From: CAYTAP01 sp964435775
Lineage (GTDB): Bacteria > Planctomycetota > Phycisphaerae > Tepidisphaerales > Tepidisphaeraceae
Length of the DNA: 11,221 bases
Assembly: GCA_964435775.1 (NCBI GenBank)
Contig: CAYTAP010000122.1
Span: forward strand, 1-11,221
Direction of reading: 5' to 3'
Shown here in pieces: positions 1 through 6,621 of the stretch. The notes under the pieces are model-generated. The model did no database searches, had not been told where the DNA came from, and saw only the letters and a list, made by a program, of their open reading frames with translations. The number at the start of each line of letters is the position of its first letter. Positions within the stretch are counted from its first letter, which is position 1. The position numbers and the translations under genes were made by a program.

Positions 1-692
1 ATGTGTCCGGCGAAGGCGTCCAGCAGGCGCTGTTGAAAATGCTCGAGGGGACGGTCAGCAACATCCCCCCCCAGGGTGGGCGCAAACATCCGGAGCAGCA
101 GTACATCCAGATGGACACGACGCAGATCCTGTTCATCTGCGGCGGGACGTTCGTCGGACTGGAGGACATCATCCGCAAGCGACTGGGCAAGCGGCTGATC
201 GGCTTTGGCGCCGAATCGACCAGCGGGGAGACGTCCAGCGAGCGGGCGCACATCCTGGGTCAAGTGCAGCCGGAGGACTTGGTGGAGTTCGGGATGATTC
301 CCGAGTTCGTCGGACGTCTGCCGCTCATCGCCAGCCTGGAACCGCTCGATGTTTCAACACTGATTTCGATTTTGACGCAGCCGAAGAACGCGCTGGTCAA
401 GCAGTACCAGAAGTTCTTCCGGCTCGAGGGCGCTGAGGTGGAGTTCACACCGGCCGCCCTGGAGCGGATCGCCGAGCGGGCATTGCAGCGTGACACGGGG
501 GCGCGGGCGCTTCGCGCCGTGTGTGAAGAGATCATGCTCGACATGATGTACGAGTTGCCGGATCAGCAGCATGGCGGCAAGTACACGATCGATGATGCGA
601 TCGTCGAAGGACGACGGCGGCTGTTCGACATCAAGGAAATCGCCGAGCGCAAGGAATCGCCCAAGCGGGAACGTCGGCGCGAATCGGCGTGA
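1..692 (+). CDS. clpX: ClpX, ATP-dependent unfoldase subunit of ClpXP (C-terminal part)
   Basis: C-terminal 230 or so residues of the AAA+ unfoldase ClpX, which recognises tagged proteins, unfolds them and threads them into ClpP in the cytosol. The 5' part, with the zinc-binding domain, Walker A and B and first pore loop, lies outside the window, so the start is not seen. Visible in order (residue 1 is the Val codon at base 3): pore-2 loop SGEGVQQ (2-8), RKH loop GGRKH (25-29), ClpP-docking IGF tripeptide (66-68), arginine finger in EFVGRLP (R105) and sensor II GAR (R168). The IGF loop separates ClpX from HslU and argues that a ClpP partner exists. The tail after the small AAA+ domain is short and rich in K, R and E. 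No frameshift is seen. The next gene is 214 bp away, after a GC-rich palindrome. Family assignment is very secure. Confidence 0.97.
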   Translation, partial: VSGEGVQQALLKMLEGTVSNIPPQGGRKHPEQQYIQMDTTQILFICGGTFVGLEDIIRKRLGKRLIGFGAESTSGETSSERAHILGQVQPEDLVEFGMIPEFVGRLPLIASLEPLDVSTLISILTQPKNALVKQYQKFFRLEGAEVEFTPAALERIAERALQRDTGARALRAVCEEIMLDMMYELPDQQHGGKYTIDDAIVEGRRRLFDIKEIAERKESPKRERRRESA

Positions 693-744
693 GATGCATC
701 AGGCGCGTGTTTAGTTGCATAGAAAGACAAGACCCCCTCCCCAA

Positions 745-770
745 CCCTCCCCCGGAGTACCGGGGGAGGG
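745..770. repeat. Perfect C/G-rich palindrome after clpX
   Basis: An 11-bp perfect inverted repeat (745-755 and 760-770, arm CCCTCCCCCGG) with a 4-nt AGTA loop, inside a longer C-then-G-rich tract (about 732-776). In RNA it would form a very stable hairpin, 53 bp after the clpX stop. It could stop transcription of clpX, but no T-run follows (GGTGGGATTT). A dispersed intergenic repeat is equally possible. The rest of 693-906 shows no gene; a TTGACA at 867-872 has no good -10 partner. Confidence 0.6.
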
Positions 771-906
771 GGTGGGATTTACGGCGGCGCGAGAATCACC
801 CCTGATGCGTAGTACACTTCATCCACGCGGCATAATCGGAACATTTCAGGGATATCCGGCAGTAATTTGACAAGGCAATCAAGACGATAGTTCCCAAGGG
901 TGGGGT

Positions 907-1119
907 ATGTTTTTGCCAACCATTCGCCCTGAGGCAAACGACGTGCTTGGATTGATCACATTCTCGTGGCACCTGTTCACCAGTGGTTCGCCACTGGGCA
1001 TCGCGGCGTTGTGTTTGATGCCGGTGTTCCTGGTGCTGTACATCCTGACGCGCCGGCCTGACTTTCTGCTGCTGCTTCTCTCAACAGTGCTTTATCTCAT
1101 CCCATTTGTGGTGCGCTGA
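907..1119 (+). CDS. Small two-helix membrane protein, hypothetical
   Basis: A 70-residue frame not recognised as a member of any named family. Two hydrophobic stretches, about residues 30-48 and 53-69, are separated by a short charged loop TRRPD, so it would be a helical hairpin in the membrane with no separate soluble domain. The N-terminal 29 residues are mildly amphipathic. The start ATG has an AAGGG at 896-900, about 6 nt upstream, a usable ribosome binding site. It stands alone between clpX and the NagA-like gene, with 214 and 183 bp of non-coding sequence on either side. Its GC and codon use look like the neighbours'. The opposite-strand frame across its end is longer but has no recognisable content. 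A chance frame remains possible; the membrane pattern and the ribosome binding site are the only support. Confidence 0.5.
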   Translation: MFLPTIRPEANDVLGLITFSWHLFTSGSPLGIAALCLMPVFLVLYILTRRPDFLLLLLSTVLYLIPFVVR

Positions 1120-1174
1120 TCCATTTCTCTCGTGTGGTGAAGCGCCACGGAATCTGCTAACGTTTGCGGCCGGT

Positions 1175-1192
1175 TGTCCATTGTTATGGACA
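1175..1192. promoter_or_regulatory. Inverted repeat in NagA-like gene leader, possible operator
   Basis: TGTCCAT, 4 nt, ATGGACA: a perfect 7-bp inverted repeat in the 183-bp spacer before the NagA-like gene. It could be a repressor site or an RNA hairpin. No convincing promoter is seen beside it, and repeats of this size arise by chance in a window this long. Confidence 0.25.
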
Positions 1193-1302
1193 TGCCGACG
1201 GCACCGGCGTTGCGGCTCAAAACACGTTGAACCCCGCCAGCGGCGATGATTTGGATTCACGGCCGCCCCACCGATCTTTTGCCGACAAGGAATCAATGAC
1301 CC

Positions 1303-2217
1303 ATGAGTGATTATGTTGATTTGCAGGTCAACGGGTATGGCGGAGTGGACTTCAATCAGGATGACCTGACGCCCGAAGCGCTGCATCAATGTTGTCTGAA
1401 ATTGAAGGAAGACGGGGTTGCCGCCATTTTGGCGACGATCATCACCGATCACACCGAGCGGATGTGCCACCGGCTTCGGCGCTTGGTCGAATTGCGAAAT
1501 GCCGATCCGCTGGCGAAGCAAATCATCGCGGGGCTGCACATTGAAGGTCCATTTCTGAATGAAACCGATGGGTATCGCGGCGCGCATCCCGCGGATGCGA
1601 TCCGCCCGGCGGAAGCAAGCGTTGCGGAACAATTAATCGAATCGGGTGATGGATTGGTGCGGATGTTCACACTCGCGCCGGAGCGCGACGCCGGAATGAG
1701 GGTGACGCGTCTGCTCACGGCAATGGGGATTGCCGTATCAGCCGGGCACACCAACGCGACCCGTGATGAACTGATGGCTGGGATTGATGCGGGGTTGTCG
1801 CTGTTCACACACCTGGGCAATGGATGTCCGCAGCTCCTGCCCCGGCATGACAACATCATTCAACGCGCGCTCAGTCTGGCGGACAGGCTGATGCTTTGTT
1901 TCATCGCTGATGGCGTGCATGTCTCGTTCTGCGCCCTGGGTAATTATGTGCGGTGCGCCGGCGTGGAGCGCTGCGTCGTCGTCACCGATGCGATGGCGGC
2001 GGCGGGATTGGGCCCTGGCGAATATCGGCTGGCGCGGTGGCAAGTGAAGGTGGGGGAGGATTTGGCCGCGTGGGCGCCGGATCGAAGCCATTTGGTGGGG
2101 TCGGCGGGGACGATGGGGCGGAGTGAGACGAACCTGCGGACGCATCTTGGGTTGAGTGGTGAAGAGTGTCACCAGCTTTTGAGTGTCAACCCGCGTCGGG
2201 TGTTGAGTGGAGTTTAG
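1303..2217 (+). CDS. NagA-like N-acetylglucosamine-6-phosphate deacetylase, barrel-only form
   Basis: A 304-residue metal-dependent amidohydrolase of the NagA family. The family removes acetate from GlcNAc-6-phosphate to give glucosamine-6-phosphate in amino-sugar recycling. Expected ligands are present: E81 in LHIEGPF, H149 in SAGHT, H170 in THLGN and catalytic D229 in VTDAM. Substrate-side H95 (GAHP) and H206 (ADGVHV) and the LVGSAGTM loop (265-271) also fit. It is shorter than usual NagA (about 380). It begins at the first barrel strand (DLQVNGYGG, 6-14) and stops just after SVNPRRVL, so both chain ends that build the small beta-sandwich domain are absent. This is not a wrong start: a TGA at 1297-1299 is in frame six bases before the ATG. 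AAGGA at 1287-1291 is a ribosome binding site with long spacing. The substrate could differ from GlcNAc-6-P. A PfkB-type kinase follows. Confidence 0.85.
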   Translation: MSDYVDLQVNGYGGVDFNQDDLTPEALHQCCLKLKEDGVAAILATIITDHTERMCHRLRRLVELRNADPLAKQIIAGLHIEGPFLNETDGYRGAHPADAIRPAEASVAEQLIESGDGLVRMFTLAPERDAGMRVTRLLTAMGIAVSAGHTNATRDELMAGIDAGLSLFTHLGNGCPQLLPRHDNIIQRALSLADRLMLCFIADGVHVSFCALGNYVRCAGVERCVVVTDAMAAAGLGPGEYRLARWQVKVGEDLAAWAPDRSHLVGSAGTMGRSETNLRTHLGLSGEECHQLLSVNPRRVLSGV

Positions 2218-2230
2218 CTGGGCGTTTGCG

Positions 2231-2295
2231 GGGTCCGTGGTCATCCGCGGGCCATCGTCACGATGGGGCAATGGTCCGCGGGGTACCACGGACCC
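2231..2295. repeat. Long two-part intergenic hairpin
   Basis: Outer arms 2231-2241 and 2285-2295 (GGGTCCGTGGT and its exact complement) enclose inner arms 2245-2255 and 2271-2281 (CCGCGGGCCAT, one G-T pair), separated by a 3x3 internal loop and closed by a 15-nt loop. It lies 14 bp after the NagA-like stop. No T-run follows on the + strand, where the next bases are TACAAAAAAC, so it is not a standard terminator. The size and layered symmetry suggest a dispersed REP-like element or a structured RNA, but no second copy is in the window. Confidence 0.6.
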
Positions 2296-2400
2296 TACAA
2301 AAAACTTATAGGTTGTAGGGGCGGGCGCGGTTGTGGCGTGGAATGGGATTTCTTGTACCATTCGCCACGGGATTTTCGACGGACAGGACAATCGTTTTGG

Positions 2401-2424
2401 CACGGCGGGAACGCCGTGAAAGGA
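2401..2424 (+). promoter_or_regulatory. Tetraloop hairpin directly against the kinase ribosome binding site
   Basis: A 7-bp perfect stem (CACGGCG at 2401-2407, CGCCGTG at 2412-2418) is closed by GGAA, a GNRA-type tetraloop. It ends one base before the AAAGGA ribosome binding site (2419-2424) of the PfkB kinase gene. A stable stem there could tune ribosome access or protect the 5' end of the mRNA. The structure is seen in the sequence; the regulatory role is inferred. Confidence 0.4.
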
Positions 2425-2432
2425 TTTTGATT

Positions 2433-3566
2433 ATGGCGCGCAAACGTGAAGAGGTGTGTGGAGCGGCATCCAAACAACTGGCGGCGGCGGCGGGGACTTT
2501 GCCGCGGATGAAGGCGCTGATTGGCTGTGATGGGTTCGTGGACAACATCATCGCAGTGGTGGACAAGCGGCAGGACCTTGAGCGGTATGAACCGGTCAAG
2601 ACGATCGAGCAATTCGGGAAAAAAGTGCTGGCGGCGGCGGGGCAATCAAGCAACTATGAAATGGTCGTGACGGTGCAGAAACTGGGGGGCAACGGCCCGA
2701 TTATGGCCAACGCGCTGGCGAGCGCGGGGATGGCGGTGACGTATTTCGGCAACCTGGGATATCCGAGCATTCATCCGGTGTTTGAGGAGTTTTGCCGGCG
2801 GGCGGAGGTCATCAGCATCGCCGAGCCGGGACAGACCGACGCGTTGGAGTTCACCGACGGGAAACTGATGCTCGGCAAGCACCAGACCCTCAAGGACATC
2901 AACTGGGAGAACATCATTGCGCGGGTCGGGAAGGACAAACTGCAAAAGCTGGTTCGTGACGCGAAGCTGATCGGGATGGTCAACTGGACGATGCTTCCAT
3001 TTATGAGCCACATCTGGGAGCGCTTGGTGGAGGAGATTCTCCCCGGCATCAACCGCCATGATCGACGATTGTTTGTCGATCTGGCCGATCCGGAGAAGCG
3101 GACACATGAGGATATTCTCGCCGCGCTGAGGCTGCTGAGCCGGTTCCAGGAGCATGTCGATGTCATCCTGGGGCTGAACCTCAAGGAATGTTCGGAAGTG
3201 CTCGAGGTGCTGGGGTTGCCCGCGCCGGCGGACGCCGAAGGGGCGATTGAGCAAAGCGCCAAGGCGATCCGTGAGAAGCTCAAGCTGTCGTGCGTGGTCG
3301 TCCATCCGCGCAAAGGGGCTGCGGCGGCGATTGAGGGGGAATCGGCAACCTTCGCCGGGCCGTTCGTGCAGGAACCGAAAATCAGCACGGGCGCCGGGGA
3401 CCATTTCAATGCCGGTTTCTGCCTCGGGCGGGTGCTGGGATTGAAGTTGGACGAGTCGCTGTGCGTGGGGGTGTCCACAAGTGGTTACTATGTGAGAACG
3501 GCGATCAGCCCGAGCGCGTCGGAGCTGGCGGAGTTCATCGCCAAACTTCCGCCTCCGCAAGGGTGA
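2433..3566 (+). CDS. PfkB-family sugar (ribokinase-like) kinase
   Basis: A 377-residue cytosolic kinase of the ribokinase/PfkB fold, which moves the ATP gamma-phosphate to a sugar or nucleoside hydroxyl. The C-terminal signature STGAGDHFNAGF (318-329) is intact, with catalytic base D323 and the GAGD anion hole. The N-terminal glycine motif is GGNGPIMANALA (85-96), and GCDGFVDNII (31-40) fits the substrate-contacting first strand region. The start is set at 2433, where AAAGGA (2419-2424) lies 8 nt upstream; an in-frame TTG at 2331 would add 34 residues that look like translated leader. The N-terminal part before the glycine motif is longer than in ribokinase itself, so this is an outlying subgroup. 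The substrate cannot be read from sequence. Placement after a NagA-like gene hints at amino-sugar or hexose metabolism, but the 215-bp gap makes joint transcription uncertain. Confidence 0.85.
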   Translation: MARKREEVCGAASKQLAAAAGTLPRMKALIGCDGFVDNIIAVVDKRQDLERYEPVKTIEQFGKKVLAAAGQSSNYEMVVTVQKLGGNGPIMANALASAGMAVTYFGNLGYPSIHPVFEEFCRRAEVISIAEPGQTDALEFTDGKLMLGKHQTLKDINWENIIARVGKDKLQKLVRDAKLIGMVNWTMLPFMSHIWERLVEEILPGINRHDRRLFVDLADPEKRTHEDILAALRLLSRFQEHVDVILGLNLKECSEVLEVLGLPAPADAEGAIEQSAKAIREKLKLSCVVVHPRKGAAAAIEGESATFAGPFVQEPKISTGAGDHFNAGFCLGRVLGLKLDESLCVGVSTSGYYVRTAISPSASELAEFIAKLPPPQG

Positions 3567-3655
3567 GCAATTGGACTATGATGACGCGGGATGACACGGC
3601 GGCTGCCTGTGTAGGATGAAGCGCGCACGCAACAAATAACCAAAGGATGATGACC

Positions 3656-6619
3656 ATGGCGACTGGACAAACAACACTGGCGACCGGCGAGCGACTGCAT
3701 GGATTTCGCGTCATTCGCACAACGCCGCTGGCGAATCTGCGATCAACGGCCATTGAACTGGAGCATGAGGGGACCGGGGCGAAGCTGCTGCATTTGTACA
3801 ACGCCGATGCGGAGAATCTGTTTTCGGTGACTTTCCCGACCCCACCGCCGGACAACACCGGTGTGCCACATATTCTTGAGCATGCGGTGCTCGGGGGTTC
3901 GAAAAAGTTCAAGGTGAAGGATCCATTTTTTGAGATGGTCAAGATGAGCATGGCGACGTTCATCAATGCGATGACCGACAGCGACAACACGATGTATCCC
4001 GTCGCCAGCAACGTCCGTCAGGATTTTTACAATCTGGCGGATGTTTATTTTGATGCGGTGTTTCATCCGGAACTGACCGAGAACACATTTAAACGCGAGG
4101 GTCATCATCTGGAGTTCGCCAAGCCGGGGGATCGCACAAGCGATTTGATCGTCAAAGGGATTGTTTACAATGAAATGAAGGGGGCATATTCGAGTCCGGA
4201 TTCGCGGGTGGGGGATTATGTCAGCCGACATCTTTGGCCGGACACGCTGTATGGGTTGGATGCCGGCGGGGATCCGGACGTGATTCCGACCCTGACGTAC
4301 CGCGACTTCCTCCATTTTCATGAAACGCACTACCACCCTTCCAACGCATACTTTTTCTTCTATGGGGACATTCCGACAGCCGATCACCTGGCGTTTTTGG
4401 AGGATCGGCTGAATGCGTTTGAACGGCGGCCGGTGAAGGTGGACTTCAAGCGACAGCCTCGCTGGAGCGAGCCGCGCAAGGCGACGGAAGCTTATCCAAT
4501 CGCCAAAACTGATCCGACGACGGGCAAGACGTATCACGTCCTGAGCTGGATTGTGGGGGAACAGACCGATGTGGAGCGGATGCTGGCGTTCAGCGTGATT
4601 CAGCAGATCTTGCTGGGGCACCAGGGCGCGCCGCTGCGCAAGGCATTGATCGATTCCAAACTGGGGGAGGACCTGACGCAGTCGTATTATTCGCCGGGGC
4701 GATTGGAGAGCAGCTTTCATGTGGGGATCAAGGGGAGCGAAGCGGATCGGGCGCAGGCGTTTGAAGCGCTCGTGCTCAAAACACTGGGGGAGATCGTCGA
4801 GAACGGCATTGACAACGAGGACATTGACTCGGCGTTTCAACAACTGGCGTATCGATACCTGGAAATCTCGGGGATGTATCCGCTGAACCTGATGAGCCGG
4901 GCGACCTCGCTTTGGATTTATGGCGGAGATCCGCTCACGCTCCTGCGCGCGGACGAACTCATGGCGCAACTGCGTGCCAAGTCGGACAAGGATCAACGCT
5001 TTTTCACGCGGATCATTCAGGACCAGTTGCTTGACAACACGCACCGATTGCTGCTGACGGCCGTCCCGGATCGGACATTTCAGGAAAAGAAGGATGCTGA
5101 TTTCGCGGAGGCCATGCGCCGGAAGAAGCGGGCGTTGGATGATGGGAAGCTGGCGGAGATTGATGCGCAGGCCGCAGAGCTTGAGCGCCTGATGAACACG
5201 CCCAACCCGCCTGAGGCGCTGGCGGCCCTGCCGCAATTGCGGGTGCGCGACTTGCCGCGCCGCCCGCGCGAGATTCCCACGCGTGTCGAAACACTCGGTG
5301 GCGGGGTCACGCTTCTCAACAACGATGTCTTCGCAAACGGCATCAACTACCTGTTTGTCAATCTCGACCTGGACGCCCTGCCCGATGACCTCTACAGGTA
5401 CCTCCGTCTGTATGGGGATTGTGTGCATAAGATGGGCGCCGCCGGCAACAGCTATGTGCGGATGGCCGAGCGCGTGGCGGCGAACACCGGCGGCCTGTCC
5501 TTCGGGGCGGGCGTGACCACGATGGCCAACAATCCCAACAGCGGGCGTCGCTCGGCGACATTCTCCATTCGCTTTCTTGATGGAAAGGCGGAGGCGGCGC
5601 TGGGCGTTCTGCATGACTTTCTTTTCGCCCTCGATCCGCGCGATGAAGCGCGGCTGATGGACGTGCTCATGCAGGCCAAGGCGGCCGACCGATCGCGCAT
5701 CGCCAGCAATGGGTTGGGGCTGGCTCTGAGTCAGGCGTCTCGACAAATGACGGTGGAATCCGCATTGAGCGATGTCATGCACGGTTTGCCGCAGCTTCGG
5801 TTGATCCGCGCTCTGGCGGACAGGCCGGTCGAAGGTGTGATGGAGAAGATCGAGGCCATCCGCGGGTTTCTCACTGGCGGGGCGTCGATCACCGCGAGTT
5901 TCACCGGCTCATCACATGTGACGCCGATAGTCCACAAGACCCTTGAACGGTGGGCACGGAGCATGGGGAGCGGCGCTGGCAACAATTCCGCGCGGCAACC
6001 GCATGCGGCACAAGCGCCGCCGCGCGATGGGCTGGCCGGTCCGATGGATGTGGCGTATTGCACGACAGTGCTACCGGCGCCGCATTTGTCGGACCCCGAT
6101 GCGCCACTGCTCTCCGTCGGCGCAAGGCTCGTGGGCATGGGCTACGTGCTGGAGGAAGTGCGATTCAAAGGCACGGCGTACGGCGGCGGGTGCGGCTACA
6201 ACGCCTTGGGGCGTATGTTCAGCTTTCACTCCTACCGCGACCCATGGGTGAAACGGACGCTGGATGTGTTCAAAGGCGCGGCGGATTATGTTCGCAACTC
6301 CAATTGGACGCAGACCGACGTCGATCGCGCGATTATCGGCACCGCCAAGGAGGCCGAGCGTCCCATTCGACCGGCCGATGCGACCGGCGCGGCGCTCTCC
6401 CGCCACTTGCTCGGCGACAGCGCCGAACTGCGGGCGGCGCGGCATGAATCGCTGCTCGGTGCGACGGCGGCGAAGGTGAAAGGCGTCATGAGCACGCTGT
6501 TTGAAAAGAACATGGACAAAGCCGGCGTGTGCGTCGTCTCGAGCCGCCCCCGATTGGAAGAGGCCAATGCCCAGCTCGGGGCCGGCGCCCTGTCGATTCA
6601 GGAAATCTTCGAGTCGTAA
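3656..6619 (+). CDS. PreP-like M16C zinc metalloprotease
   Basis: A protein of about 987 residues of peptidase family M16C, the presequence protease (PreP/Cym1) type. These are clamshell enzymes that enclose and degrade short unfolded peptides. The inverted zinc motif HILEH is at 72-76 (H72 and H76 bind zinc, E75 is catalytic), followed by AVLGGS as in PreP. The third ligand is E173 in IVYNEMKGAYSSP. Near the C-terminus GTAYGGGCGYN and SFHSYRDP (about 856-863) match the conserved arm that closes the chamber and anchors the peptide. Length fits the single-chain M16C form. No signal peptide or membrane helix is present, so it should be cytosolic and may clear peptides released by proteases such as ClpXP. 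The ATG at 3647 overlaps the ribosome binding site AAAGGA (3642-3647), so 3656, 8 nt after it, is preferred. The gap to the kinase gene is about 90 bp. Confidence 0.93.
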   Translation: MATGQTTLATGERLHGFRVIRTTPLANLRSTAIELEHEGTGAKLLHLYNADAENLFSVTFPTPPPDNTGVPHILEHAVLGGSKKFKVKDPFFEMVKMSMATFINAMTDSDNTMYPVASNVRQDFYNLADVYFDAVFHPELTENTFKREGHHLEFAKPGDRTSDLIVKGIVYNEMKGAYSSPDSRVGDYVSRHLWPDTLYGLDAGGDPDVIPTLTYRDFLHFHETHYHPSNAYFFFYGDIPTADHLAFLEDRLNAFERRPVKVDFKRQPRWSEPRKATEAYPIAKTDPTTGKTYHVLSWIVGEQTDVERMLAFSVIQQILLGHQGAPLRKALIDSKLGEDLTQSYYSPGRLESSFHVGIKGSEADRAQAFEALVLKTLGEIVENGIDNEDIDSAFQQLAYRYLEISGMYPLNLMSRATSLWIYGGDPLTLLRADELMAQLRAKSDKDQRFFTRIIQDQLLDNTHRLLLTAVPDRTFQEKKDADFAEAMRRKKRALDDGKLAEIDAQAAELERLMNTPNPPEALAALPQLRVRDLPRRPREIPTRVETLGGGVTLLNNDVFANGINYLFVNLDLDALPDDLYRYLRLYGDCVHKMGAAGNSYVRMAERVAANTGGLSFGAGVTTMANNPNSGRRSATFSIRFLDGKAEAALGVLHDFLFALDPRDEARLMDVLMQAKAADRSRIASNGLGLALSQASRQMTVESALSDVMHGLPQLRLIRALADRPVEGVMEKIEAIRGFLTGGASITASFTGSSHVTPIVHKTLERWARSMGSGAGNNSARQPHAAQAPPRDGLAGPMDVAYCTTVLPAPHLSDPDAPLLSVGARLVGMGYVLEEVRFKGTAYGGGCGYNALGRMFSFHSYRDPWVKRTLDVFKGAADYVRNSNWTQTDVDRAIIGTAKEAERPIRPADATGAALSRHLLGDSAELRAARHESLLGATAAKVKGVMSTLFEKNMDKAGVCVVSSRPRLEEANAQLGAGALSIQEIFES

Positions 6620-6621
6620 GC

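Noticed and set aside
867..893. TTGACA upstream of the small membrane protein as a promoter
   Set aside because: No -10 match at 16-18 bp; the best candidates (GATAGT, TAGTTC) are too close and weak, and would leave almost no leader.
2331..2432. In-frame TTG start for the kinase, adding 34 residues
   Set aside because: No ribosome binding site, the region folds as leader hairpins, and an AAAGGA site is ideally placed for the ATG at 2433.
2646..3560. A 304-codon - strand frame opposite the kinase gene
   Set aside because: Antisense to the PfkB coding region, with no family features; the + strand carries the catalytic signature.
3647..3655. ATG codons at 3647 and 3650 as the protease start
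   Set aside because: The first overlaps the ribosome binding site AAAGGA and the second is too close; 3656 has normal spacing.
3743..5782. A 679-codon open frame on the - strand inside the protease gene
   Set aside because: It is antisense to a gene with intact zinc and substrate motifs, has no recognisable domain, and its length reflects GC-rich codon bias.
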